DNA from: SpSt-583 sp034434015
GTDB taxonomy: Bacteria > Chloroflexota > Anaerolineae > Anaerolineales > UBA6663
Direction of reading: 5' to 3'
Length of the DNA: 5,970 nt
Assembly (NCBI GenBank): GCA_034434015.1
Contig: DAOUAB010000234.1
Coordinates: 1 to 5,970, forward strand
Part shown: positions 1 through 5,970 of the stretch, one piece after another
Position numbering within the stretch: the first letter of the stretch is position 1
Layout: each line of letters begins with the position of its first letter
Notes under the pieces: generated by a model
What the model was told of the DNA's origin: nothing
Database searches by the model: none
Seen by the model: only the letters and a program-made list of their open reading frames with translations
Program-made: the position numbers and the translations under genes

Positions 1-648
1 GGTCGCCAGGCGCGTGTAGCTCAGGTAGTACGAGGCATTGCCGGGCTGCTCGCTCTTGGGGCTCAGGCCGCGGTCGCCGTGGGCCACGACCGGCTTGACG
101 GCGCGCAGCGTCAGGTCGAGCGCCAGGTCGCCGTCGCGGGCGGTGAGGCGCACGGCGCTGCCGTCGGCGTTGAGCGCCTCGGCGCGCCAGTCCTCCAGCC
201 ACACGCCGAACGGCTCGCCCGTGGCCCCGGCCAGCCCCCCGGCGCCGCGGCTGAAGCGCTCCAGGCCGCGGTGGGTCTTGCCGGCCACGTCGGTGAGGGC
301 GAAGTGCGCGAAGTAAATCTGGTTGGTGAGCAGGCCGTCCCCGTCCACCGGCGCGCCCGGCGTCAGGCCGCGGCGGAAGAACGTCAACTGGTAGCCGAAG
401 CGTTCGCCGGTTCCGGCCGCGACGTTGCCGGTGTAATACCACCACTCGGTCTGGTAATCGAAGTGCGGGCCGTGGTCGCGCGGCAGACTGAAGTCAAGCG
501 GCCGGTCGGCGCGCGCGAAGCCGCTGAGGTCCACCGCCGGCCCGGTGAGCGGCGGGCGCGCCGGCCCTTCCGGCGCGCGGGTGGCGTACCAGAAACTGCC
601 CAGGACGAGGGCGGCGATGAGCGTGAGGGCCAGGAGCCGTTTCCACAT
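1..648 (-). CDS. AttH / carotenoid 1,2-hydratase-like (CrtC-like) lipocalin-fold protein, 3' end cut by window edge
   Basis: The frame is open from ATG at 648 to base 1 (216 codons, no stop), so the C-terminal part is missing; family members are commonly about 350 residues or more. Residues 5-22 form a hydrophobic segment after MWKR, with no lipobox, which suggests an N-terminal anchor or uncleaved signal and an extracytoplasmic domain. The family hallmark is visible: an aromatic-rich DYQTEWWYYTGN stretch at 64-75, GYQLTFFRR at 85-93 and TNQIYFAHFALTD at 108-120, as in AttH/CrtC-like proteins with a double lipocalin-like fold. Carotenoid 1,2-hydratase adds water to carotene end groups, but most AttH relatives have no proven reaction and are often encoded beside LolD/FtsX-type ABC transporters, as here. 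A lipid-binding or lipid-modifying partner of the transporter is therefore more likely than carotenoid synthesis; no carotenoid gene is in view. There is no clear Shine-Dalgarno. The start was chosen because it lies just before the hydrophobic segment. The family call is firm; the reaction is unknown. Confidence 0.88.
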   Translation of the reverse strand, partial: MWKRLLALTLIAALVLGSFWYATRAPEGPARPPLTGPAVDLSGFARADRPLDFSLPRDHGPHFDYQTEWWYYTGNVAAGTGERFGYQLTFFRRGLTPGAPVDGDGLLTNQIYFAHFALTDVAGKTHRGLERFSRGAGGLAGATGEPFGVWLEDWRAEALNADGSAVRLTARDGDLALDLTLRAVKPVVAHGDRGLSPKSEQPGNASYYLSYTRLAT

Positions 649-657
649 GACGCCGTA

Positions 658-666
658 TTTGTATCA
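658..666 (-). promoter_or_regulatory. Possible extended -10 promoter for the AttH-like gene
   Basis: On the minus strand the sequence reads TGATACAAA, which fits an extended -10 element (TGn followed by TACAAA, 4 of 6 matches to TATAAT). Only nine bases separate it from the ATG at 648, so a transcript would start at or next to the start codon. No good -35 box lies 16-18 bases upstream, and the gene has no Shine-Dalgarno, so leaderless expression would fit. The A+T-rich patch stands out in very G+C-rich surroundings. This is a consensus match by eye only. Confidence 0.35.
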
Positions 667-670
667 CGCC

Positions 671-693
671 GCTGAGCAACCCCGGGGTTCAGC
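671..693. repeat. Inverted repeat centred on AACCCCGGGGTT before the AttH-like gene
   Basis: A perfect 12-base palindrome AACCCCGGGGTT (678-689) is flanked by GCTG on the left and CAGC on the right, giving an imperfect dyad of 23 bases. It lies directly upstream of the possible -10 of the AttH-like gene, in the 143-base gap after yqhA. The centre has no loop and no T-run follows on either strand, so it looks more like a protein-binding operator than a terminator. Chance occurrence in G+C-rich DNA is possible. Confidence 0.35.
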
Positions 694-759
694 GACAGTC
701 TCGAAGGCCCTGGTCACGCCGAGGCCGAACGTCGAAGCGCCCGGGCCTGGCGCGTTCAG

Positions 760-773
760 AGCGACGGGTCGCT
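760..773 (-). terminator. Short hairpin just downstream of yqhA, weak terminator candidate
   Basis: AGCGAC, two bases, GTCGCT forms a perfect 6-bp stem beginning 19 bases after the stop codon of the YqhA-like gene. No T-run follows on the minus strand, and a 2-base loop is tight, so an efficient intrinsic terminator is doubtful. It may instead stabilise the 3' end. The rest of the 649-791 gap shows nothing else except the dyad at 671-693 and the -10 at 658-666. Confidence 0.25.
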
Positions 774-791
774 GGGGGGATGAGAAGCGCG

Positions 792-1295
792 CTACTCCGC
801 GTCAGCGGTCTCGCCGCCCTTGGCGGCCTTCTTGGCTTTCTTGCCCAGGAACCAGGTCAGCGCCGCAATCACCAGCGCGATGGCGGCGCCGAACGGGAGC
901 AGATCACGCTGACCATCCCAGGTGACCACCTGCCCCAGAAAGAGGACGCCCATCACCACCACCACCACGCCCGCCAGCTTGTCCTTCAGGTCGTCCAGGT
1001 CATGGATCTCCAGCCAGGCGGGCAGCGGCAGGCGGTCGTCGATGAACAACTCGTACAGGCCGAGGGCGATGATGTAGAAGACCGTGCCCAGCAGGAAGAG
1101 GTCGACCACCTCGATAAAGGCCAGCGCCAGGGCCTTGGCGCCCTTGCTGCTGATGTCGAAGTGCCGGACCGTGTCGATGACCAGCTGCACGCACTCGACG
1201 CCGCCGTAGACCAGCAGCGTCGTGGCGGCCAGGAACGAGCCCAGGACGGGGACCAGGATCAGAAAACGGGAGACGGAGAGCAGGCGGCGCAGCAT
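792..1295 (-). CDS. UPF0114 / YqhA family membrane protein
   Basis: The 167-residue product is close to the usual family length (E. coli YqhA is about 164). Four hydrophobic helices can be seen at about 11-33, 60-84, 108-124 and 133-150. The family's signature stretch lies between helices 2 and 3: LPAWLEIHDLDDLKDKL (91-107) leading into AGVVVVVMGVLFLG. Helix 2 carries the acidic residues E62 and D65 (FIEVVDLFLLG). The tail is basic then acidic (KKAKKAAKGGETADAE) and should be cytoplasmic. Function is not established for the family; it is an inner-membrane protein. A run of GTG codons encodes V110-V114. The gene is separated from its neighbours by 350 bases upstream and 143 downstream, with a promoter-like element upstream, so it may be a separate transcription unit. 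Start at 1295 fits family N-termini (basic MLRRLLS before helix 1); its Shine-Dalgarno is weak. Confidence 0.92.
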   Translation of the reverse strand: MLRRLLSVSRFLILVPVLGSFLAATTLLVYGGVECVQLVIDTVRHFDISSKGAKALALAFIEVVDLFLLGTVFYIIALGLYELFIDDRLPLPAWLEIHDLDDLKDKLAGVVVVVMGVLFLGQVVTWDGQRDLLPFGAAIALVIAALTWFLGKKAKKAAKGGETADAE

Positions 1296-1354
1296 GGGTT
1301 TCAGGTGTCCGTCGTCGGATGAAGATGTCGCGGCGGCCGGGTCGGCGCCGGCCC

Positions 1355-1383
1355 ATGATAACAGACCCGCAGGCGCTTACCAA
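1355..1383 (-). promoter_or_regulatory. Possible sigma70-type promoter for yqhA
   Basis: On the minus strand TTGGTA (1378-1383, 4 of 6 matches to TTGACA) and TATCAT (1355-1360, 5 of 6 matches to TATAAT) are separated by exactly 17 bases. Transcription would start near 1347, giving a leader of about 50 bases before the ATG at 1295. The -35 box falls in the loop of the inverted repeat at 1362-1397 and the spacer covers one of its arms, so a protein bound to the dyad would compete with RNA polymerase. Predicted by eye from consensus only. Confidence 0.45.
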
Positions 1384-1397
1384 CTCCTGCGGGTCTG
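1362..1397 (-). terminator. Perfect 12-bp inverted repeat: terminator of the DUF3048 transcript or operator of yqhA
   Basis: CAGACCCGCAGG (1362-1373) and CCTGCGGGTCTG (1386-1397) are perfect reverse complements with a 12-base loop. Read on the minus strand, the stem is followed by TTAT, a short and broken U-tract, so it could end transcription from the DUF3048 gene, about 250 bases after its stop. It also lies over the promoter-like pair for yqhA, so an operator role is equally possible. A stem this long and exact is unlikely to be chance; which role applies cannot be told from sequence. Confidence 0.5.
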
Positions 1398-1517
1398 CGG
1401 GCGCCTTCGCCGCTGGTGGTCAATCTCCAGGCCGCCGCGCCTGGGCGCAACCATTTCCGCCGTCGCCCCGGCGCAGGCCGCGGCCCGGAAGCTCCCGCTC
1501 TTCTGCGAGCTTCTGCT

Positions 1518-1546
1518 CCTGGAGGCCGGCTTTCGCCGGCATGACG
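1518..1546. repeat. REP-like palindrome, GCCGGC stem with GAAA loop
   Basis: On the minus strand the core is GCCGGC-GAAA-GCCGGC (1525-1540), a 6-bp stem closed by a GNRA-type tetraloop, preceded by GTCAT and followed by a CTCCAG flank. This matches the layout of the widespread intergenic element GTCATTCCCGCGAAAGCGGGAATCCAG found in many copies in diverse bacterial genomes, with the stem changed by paired substitutions. The window holds only one copy, so its repeat status is inferred from general knowledge of that motif. Confidence 0.5.
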
Positions 1547-1645
1547 TTGGTGATGGGGGCCTGACAGGCGGACGGGTCAGCCCAAAAGCCCAAAGGCACC
1601 GGGTCGGCGGCGGCCGAATTCGCGATAGCGCGGCGCGGCCGGGCG

Positions 1646-2761
1646 TTACGGCGTCGGCCAGAAAGCGGAGCCGGCCATATATTTGTCCGTGTCGGTCACG
1701 GCGTACCAGATCGTGCCGGGCTTGAACGGCAGCGGCGTACCGTCCGGGTAGTAGAGCTGCATCAACTGGTCGGGGCTGTAGCGGCGCCAGAGCGCGTCGT
1801 AACGCTGGTCGCCGCGCAGGAGGATGGCGCGCCCTTCGCCCAGCAGGTTGACGCCCACGGATGGCAGGCCGGCGGCCTCATCCTCGATGAAATCCGCCAC
1901 AAAGTGCGGGGCGTACAGGAACACGACGTTGTCGAAGGCCACCGGCTGGCCGGTGAGGTAATCCACATTCGCCGAGCGCGCCGGGCGGCGCAGCGCCTGG
2001 TCCTCGATCCAGCTGTTCCAGCGGCCGGTGGCCGGATCGTACTTCCACAGGCTCTGCGGCCCGCGCCCCGGGTAATCCAGATAAGCCTCGGTGGTGAGGC
2101 GGCCGCCGGCCGGCGCGTTGGCGTCGAAGACCAGGCCGGTGAGCGGCGGGCGGGTGTTCAGGCCCTTCCGGCTCATCAGGGCCCAGATCTCGGCCGGGTA
2201 GGCGAACAGGCGGTGGTAGCGCGGCACGCCCGGGCGCGGGACGCCGGCCAGCCGGTCGAGGTAGGGCCGGCCATAGGCCGCGTCGCCGATCCAGGATTCG
2301 GAGACGACGCGGCGCGCCCACTCGGCCGCGCGCAGGCGCTCCTCGATGCGCGGCGGCGTGGCGGGCTGCTGGCGGTTGGTGCTGCCGCCGGAGGTGACCA
2401 GGAGGCCGCCGTACATGGGCACCAGGTGCTCGACGTCGATCAGGCGCGTGCTGCGCACCGAGCCGACGAAAGCCGGCGTCTGGCTGTAGAATACCGCCGT
2501 GTAGCGCGTCACCTGGAAGCCTTCCATCTGGTGCTCCCAGACGTGGTCGGCGAAGGACAGGCCGCTCTGCGGACGGATGACGGCGCCGTGGTTGCTGACC
2601 TTCACCAGCATCGGGCGGCGCTCCAGCGCGGCGGCGTCAGCCACGGGCAGACCGGTGAGCGGGTTCGTCTGGCCCTGGGCCAGAGCGCGGGGCTGTCCGC
2701 CCAGCGCCAACGCGCCGATCAGCGCGATCCACGCCGCGAGGGAGAAGTGAGAGCGTCGCAT
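1646..2761 (-). CDS. Secreted DUF3048 domain protein (YerB-like)
   Basis: The 371-residue protein begins with a classic signal peptide: MRR, a hydrophobic core at about 6-22 and a signal peptidase I type site RALA-QG, cleaved after A28. There is no lipobox cysteine, unlike the lipoprotein YerB of Bacillus. The mature N-terminus carries the DUF3048 hallmarks NPLTGLPV (33-40), RRPMLVKVSN (48-57), RPQSGLSFAD (63-72) and VGSVRSTR (99-106). The C-terminal DUF3048_C domain, about 230-365, shows WKYDPATGRW near 238, FDNVVFLYA near 273, GEGRAILLRGDQRYDALWRR near 308 and GTIWYAVTD near 349. The family's function is unknown; the protein should act outside the cytoplasmic membrane. ATG 2761 was chosen because it has GGAGG eight bases upstream, a promoter-like pair before it and a proper signal peptide. 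The frame stays open upstream, and ATG 2851 would add 30 residues before the signal peptide. It follows the permease gene by 137 bases on the same strand. Confidence 0.92.
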   Translation of the reverse strand: MRRSHFSLAAWIALIGALALGGQPRALAQGQTNPLTGLPVADAAALERRPMLVKVSNHGAVIRPQSGLSFADHVWEHQMEGFQVTRYTAVFYSQTPAFVGSVRSTRLIDVEHLVPMYGGLLVTSGGSTNRQQPATPPRIEERLRAAEWARRVVSESWIGDAAYGRPYLDRLAGVPRPGVPRYHRLFAYPAEIWALMSRKGLNTRPPLTGLVFDANAPAGGRLTTEAYLDYPGRGPQSLWKYDPATGRWNSWIEDQALRRPARSANVDYLTGQPVAFDNVVFLYAPHFVADFIEDEAAGLPSVGVNLLGEGRAILLRGDQRYDALWRRYSPDQLMQLYYPDGTPLPFKPGTIWYAVTDTDKYMAGSAFWPTP

Positions 2762-2769
2762 GTCAGCGT

Positions 2770-2774
2770 CCTCC
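2770..2774 (-). promoter_or_regulatory. Shine-Dalgarno GGAGG for the DUF3048 gene, inside a small dyad
   Basis: GGAGG ends eight bases before ATG 2761, a good spacing, and decides the start. Its first bases lie in the dyad CTCCG-GAT-CGGAG (2771-2783, minus strand), a 5-bp stem that could partly hide the ribosome site, although such a short stem may be chance. Confidence 0.6.
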
Positions 2775-2781
2775 GATCCGG

Positions 2782-2810
2782 AGTGTAGACGAACGCCGGG
2801 CGGGCCGCAA
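2782..2810 (-). promoter_or_regulatory. Possible sigma70-type promoter for the DUF3048 gene
   Basis: On the minus strand TTGCGG (2805-2810; only TTG matches the -35 consensus) and TACACT (2782-2787; 4 of 6 to TATAAT) are spaced by exactly 17 bases. Transcription would begin near 2774, leaving a short leader that may start within or just before the Shine-Dalgarno at 2770-2774. If real, it implies that the DUF3048 gene can be transcribed apart from the ABC genes and rules against translation from ATG 2851 on that transcript. Confidence 0.4.
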
Positions 2811-2829
2811 TCCCGAAAATTGACCACGC

Positions 2830-2849
2830 GCGCCGGCCGGCCGCGGCGC
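2830..2849. repeat. G+C-only inverted repeat downstream of the permease gene
   Basis: GCGCCGGCCGGCCGCGGCGC pairs its ends (GCGCC with GGCGC) and contains GGCC dyads in the middle. On the minus strand a TTTT run comes only some ten bases after it, too far for a standard intrinsic terminator. It is the best candidate for an end signal of the permease transcript, but weak; low-complexity G+C sequence gives such dyads easily. Confidence 0.2.
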
Positions 2850-2850
2850 A

Positions 2851-2870
2851 TTTTTACGGACGCCTCCCCT
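2851..2870 (-). promoter_or_regulatory. Alternative start signal (AGGGGAGG and ATG 2851) in frame with DUF3048
   Basis: AGGGGAGG (2863-2870) lies 11 bases before an ATG at 2851 that is in frame with the DUF3048 gene, 30 codons upstream of the preferred start. It is the strongest Shine-Dalgarno-like sequence in this gap. The extra residues are arginine-, glycine- and proline-rich and would bury the signal peptide 30 residues into the protein, so I prefer 2761, but the signal is real enough to record. Confidence 0.3.
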
Positions 2871-2898
2871 TGAAACGACGGCCGCGGGCGCGGGGCGC

Positions 2899-5448
2899 TT
2901 ACTCCTGCCGCAGCGCCGCCGCGATGGGCAGCCGCAGCAGCCGGCGCATGGGGTAGAGCGCGGCCAGGACGGCGGCGGCCACGCTCACGATTAACGCCTG
3001 GACGTACACTTCCGGCTCCGGCTGCATCTGGATCGTCCAGCCGAACGAGCGCAGGTTGATGACGTAGATCAGCACCAGCGCCAGCACGAAGCCGGTCGGC
3101 AGCGAGAACAGGCCGGCCGCCGCGCCCATCAGCCCCGTCTCCAGGAACGTCAATTTCCACATCTGGCCCGGCGTCAGCCCGAGCGCCTGCAAAGTCGCCA
3201 GCTCGCGGCTGCGCTCGAGCTGCAGCGCCATCAGCGCGCTCAGCACGCCGATGAAGGCCACGATCACGGCCAGCAGCCGCAGCGCGTTGGTGATGGCGAA
3301 GGTCCGGTCGAAGACCGCCAGCGCCTGGTCGCGCAGCGCGGCGTTGACCTGCACCTGCAACGCCCCGCCGGCCAGCTCGGCCCGCAGCCGTTCGGCCAGT
3401 TGGGCCGGGTCCTGGCCCGCCGCCGCGTACACGGCCACGCCCGAGAGGCCGCGGTCGTCCCAGTATCGTTCGTAGACGCTGCGGCTGATGAGGACGCGGC
3501 CCTGGTCCGAGGCGTAGTCGTAGTACACGGCCGCCACCGGGAAGGTCCGCGCGCCGCGGTCGGTGTTCAGGGTGACCGCGCCGCCCGAGGCCGGCAGGCC
3601 GCGGCGGAAGGCGAACGGCTCGCTGACGATCACGGCGCCGGCCTGCATCGCGCGCCAGATCGTGTCCGGGTCGCCGCTGGCGTAGCGGTACAGATCGGCC
3701 GAGCGCCGGCTCTGCGAGTCCGCCACCACCAGGCTCACCGGGCCGTCCGGGCTGTCCACGGTCACCGTGCGGATGGTCTCCACAACCGCCACGCCGGGCA
3801 CGGCCGCGGCGCGCGCCGGCAGGTCGGGCGCGAGCGTCACGGTGTTCTGACTGCCGCCGACCGCGGGCGCCGAGAGGTAGATGTCGGCGACCAGCGTCAG
3901 GTCCAGCCAGTTGATGACCGTGGCGCGGAACGAGGCGATCATGACGCTGACGCCGATGGTGACCGAGACCGCGACCATGAGCGCGGCGATGGCGACGCTG
4001 GTGCGGCTGATGGCCTTGACAACCGTGCGCGCCGCTACCTCGCCGAGCAGGCCGACGGCGCGCTTGAGCGGCGGCGCGGCGAGCGACATCAACCAGGCGG
4101 TGGCCTGCGGCACGCTCAGGGCCAGGCCGATGACGATCAGGAACAGGCCCGCAAAGCTGACGGCGAGCGAGGCCGTCGCCAGCCACAACAGGGCCGCGCC
4201 GGCCGCGATCAGCAGCAGACCGGCGGCCCCCAGCCAGGGCAGCAGCCGGCGGGCGCGCTCCTCGTATGTGCTGCGCTGGGTCATGGTGACGGGGGGCACG
4301 CTGGCGGCCTCGGCGGCGGGCGCGGCCGCGGCCAGCAGAGCGGCGGCCAGGCCCAGGCCCAGCCCCTTGAGCACGGTCAGCGCCTCCAGCGGCGCCTCAC
4401 GCACGTTGACAACGTAGTACAGATCGTTGATGGTCTGCGTCACCAGCCGCACCGCGCCCTGGCCCAGCAGCCAGCCCAGGCCCACCCCCAGCGCCCCGCC
4501 GATCAGGGCCACCACCACGGCCTCCGCCCAGATCATGGCGAAGACCTGCTCGCCGGTGACGCCCAGCGAGCGCAGGATGCCGAGCACCTGCCGCCGCTGG
4601 ACGACGCTGAACATGATGGTGTTGTAAATCAGAAACATGCCGACGACGAGCGCCAGCAGACTCAGGGCGGTCAGGTTGAGCTGGAAGGCCGCCGTCAGTT
4701 GGGCCACCGTGTCGGCCTGGGCGCTGGCCGGCGCCAGGCGCACGCCGGCGGGCAGGCGCGCGGCCAGGTCCTGCGCCTCGGTCTCCGTCAGGATCAGGTC
4801 GATACGCGAAAGGCGCGGCGGGGCGTCCAGGCGCAGCAGCCGCTGGGCCGCGCCGACGTCCATGAGCAGCAGGCCGTCCAGGGCCGCCCGGCTGCGCGCG
4901 TCCTGCGGCTGGAGCACCCCGACCACGGTCAGCGTCTCGAGGCGGTCGTCGATCTGGAGGCGGAACGTGTCGTCGATCTGGAGCTGGTAGCTCTCGGCCA
5001 GCCCCGGCCCGATCAGCACGGCGTTCGGCCCGGTATAGAAGCGTTCCAGGCCGGGCGTGAAGCGCGCGCCCTCGCCCAGGTAATTGCGGAACGGCGCTTC
5101 GGCGACCGGATCGAGGCCGAAGACCCGCAGCGGCTGGCCGTCCAGGTCCGGGGCGGTCCCCAGCCCCTCCACCACCGGCGCGCTCAGCCGGTAGCCCCAT
5201 TCCACGCGGAGCTGCCGGTACAGGTCCTGCGCCAGGCCGGTGCTGGCCGCCGGCAGGAGCTGGTGCGTGGTGCGGCCCAGAACGACCTCGGTGCTCAGGT
5301 CAAAGGCGCGGCGCGCGCTGGTGTTGGCCAGGTCGATGGCGATGACCACGGCCACCCCCAGCGCCACGCCCAGGATCATCAGCCCGCTCTGCCACGGCCG
5401 GCGGACGAAATCGCGCAGGGCGGTTTTGACCAGGGAAGGTGTCAACAT
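2899..5448 (-). CDS. ABC transporter permease with two FtsX units (MacB/LolC and YbbP-like)
   Basis: The 849-residue protein is the membrane partner of the ATPase encoded just upstream. About ten membrane helices are visible: one at 21-40, three at about 257-280, 305-332 and 356-380 (first FtsX unit), two in the linker at about 404-424 and 428-448, one at 485-507, and three at about 720-745, 775-800 and 817-838 (second FtsX unit). Two large extracytoplasmic domains lie at about 41-250 (MacB-PCD-like) and 510-715. Each FtsX unit has the expected cytoplasmic coupling segment: LRSLGVTGEQV near 290 and LQALGLTPGQMW near 757. The end, AAALRQE, is typical of FtsX permeases. Size and layout match YbbP-like and AttF/AttG-like double permeases, which are thought to use ATP to move lipids, lipoproteins or hydrophobic compounds mechanically rather than through a channel. 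The substrate is unknown. Start at 5448 fits family N-termini, but no Shine-Dalgarno precedes it. The gap to the ATPase is 62 bases and contains a palindromic repeat. Confidence 0.94.
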   Translation of the reverse strand: MLTPSLVKTALRDFVRRPWQSGLMILGVALGVAVVIAIDLANTSARRAFDLSTEVVLGRTTHQLLPAASTGLAQDLYRQLRVEWGYRLSAPVVEGLGTAPDLDGQPLRVFGLDPVAEAPFRNYLGEGARFTPGLERFYTGPNAVLIGPGLAESYQLQIDDTFRLQIDDRLETLTVVGVLQPQDARSRAALDGLLLMDVGAAQRLLRLDAPPRLSRIDLILTETEAQDLAARLPAGVRLAPASAQADTVAQLTAAFQLNLTALSLLALVVGMFLIYNTIMFSVVQRRQVLGILRSLGVTGEQVFAMIWAEAVVVALIGGALGVGLGWLLGQGAVRLVTQTINDLYYVVNVREAPLEALTVLKGLGLGLAAALLAAAAPAAEAASVPPVTMTQRSTYEERARRLLPWLGAAGLLLIAAGAALLWLATASLAVSFAGLFLIVIGLALSVPQATAWLMSLAAPPLKRAVGLLGEVAARTVVKAISRTSVAIAALMVAVSVTIGVSVMIASFRATVINWLDLTLVADIYLSAPAVGGSQNTVTLAPDLPARAAAVPGVAVVETIRTVTVDSPDGPVSLVVADSQSRRSADLYRYASGDPDTIWRAMQAGAVIVSEPFAFRRGLPASGGAVTLNTDRGARTFPVAAVYYDYASDQGRVLISRSVYERYWDDRGLSGVAVYAAAGQDPAQLAERLRAELAGGALQVQVNAALRDQALAVFDRTFAITNALRLLAVIVAFIGVLSALMALQLERSRELATLQALGLTPGQMWKLTFLETGLMGAAAGLFSLPTGFVLALVLIYVINLRSFGWTIQMQPEPEVYVQALIVSVAAAVLAALYPMRRLLRLPIAAALRQE

Positions 5449-5485
5449 AGTGCGGGGCGGATGGCGGCGCCATACCCGGCGGGTG

Positions 5486-5510
5486 GTAGAGACGCCCGGG
5501 CGGGGCGTCT

Positions 5511-5514
<4 letters not shown>
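5486..5514. repeat. GTAGAGACG-type palindromic repeat between ATPase and permease genes
   Basis: GTAGAGACGCCC (5486-5497) and GGGCGTCTCTAC (5503-5514) form a perfect 12-bp stem around a 5-base loop. The GTAGAGACG...CGTCTCTAC ends match a dispersed palindrome known in many copies in cyanobacterial and some Chloroflexota genomes. It overlaps the end of the ATPase gene: the TAG stop (5513-5511) is part of the left end as read on the minus strand. No T-run follows, so it should not be a strong terminator, but the hairpin in the mRNA may set the ratio of ATPase to permease. Only one copy is in the window. Confidence 0.65.

Positions 5515-5970
<456 letters not shown>

Larger units (their letters stand above)
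1296..1645. other. 350-base intergenic region between DUF3048 gene and yqhA
   Basis: No convincing gene is seen here: the plus-strand open frames that cross it are arginine- and proline-rich frames with no recognisable domain. It holds a 12-bp perfect inverted repeat with a promoter-like pair (1355-1397), and a GCCGGC/GAAA hairpin that looks like a dispersed repeat (1518-1546). Two weaker dyads are CGCG-ATAG-CGCG at 1621-1632, just after the DUF3048 stop, and TGAC/GTCA arms around 1562-1579. The stretch from about 1398 to 1517 shows nothing I can identify. Confidence 0.6.

Noticed and set aside
79..675. Plus-strand open frames opposite the AttH-like gene
   Set aside because: They are antisense to a recognisable protein and show no domain; lack of stops follows from high G+C.
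951..969. CATCACCACCACCACCAC run that reads as six histidines on the plus strand, like a His-tag or vector sequence
   Set aside because: On the minus strand it is the V-V-V-V-V-M stretch of helix 3 of the YqhA-like protein, a natural GTG codon run. No vector context is present.
1561..1579. TGAC/GTCA dyad after the DUF3048 gene as a terminator
   Set aside because: The stem is short and bulged and has no following T-run on either strand.
1904..2788. Plus-strand open frame of 294 codons opposite the DUF3048 gene
   Set aside because: It is antisense to a protein with clear DUF3048 motifs, and its own translation has no recognisable feature.
2852..4186. Long minus-strand extension upstream of the DUF3048 gene, in frame and open to 4186
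   Set aside because: It runs through the permease gene in another frame and gives low-complexity R/G/A/P-rich sequence. Only the part from 2761 down has domain and signal peptide features.

Overview
The window is G+C-rich DNA (roughly two thirds G+C by eye) that looks like a bacterial chromosome. All five genes lie on the minus strand. Reading in the direction of transcription, from high to low coordinates, they are: the C-terminal part of a LolD/MacB-type ABC ATPase (5970-5511, start outside the window); a large FtsX/MacB-type permease with two FtsX units (5448-2899); a secreted DUF3048 (YerB-like) protein (2761-1646); a four-helix UPF0114/YqhA membrane protein (1295-792); and the N-terminal part of an AttH/carotenoid 1,2-hydratase-like (CrtC-like) lipocalin-fold protein (648-1, end outside the window).

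The gene set, the DUF3048 protein without a lipobox, the codon use and a GTAGAGACG-type palindromic repeat would suit a high-G+C Chloroflexota (Anaerolineae-like) genome. This is inference from content only; no taxonomic marker gene is present.

ATPase, permease and AttH form a recurring bacterial module (AttEFGH-like; compare E. coli YbbA-YbbP-TesA, where the third member is an esterase). The ATPase would power a permease that acts on a lipid, lipoprotein or hydrophobic molecule in the membrane, and the anchored AttH protein could handle it on the outer face. Here DUF3048 and yqhA sit between permease and attH. Gaps of 137, 350 and 143 bp, each with a promoter-like or palindromic element, suggest several transcription units rather than one tight operon. 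All five products are predicted to be envelope proteins or to serve the envelope.

The gaps hold the main non-coding features: a 12-bp-stem GTAGAGACG palindrome between ATPase and permease that supplies the ATPase stop codon; a promoter, Shine-Dalgarno and start-codon puzzle before DUF3048; a GCCGGC-GAAA-GCCGGC dispersed-repeat-like hairpin; and a perfect 12-bp inverted repeat lying over the likely yqhA promoter. I saw no RNA genes, CRISPR arrays, transposase genes or phage genes. Nothing here clearly amounts to a new biological system; the most interesting point is the interrupted ABC-AttH module and the repeats between its parts.
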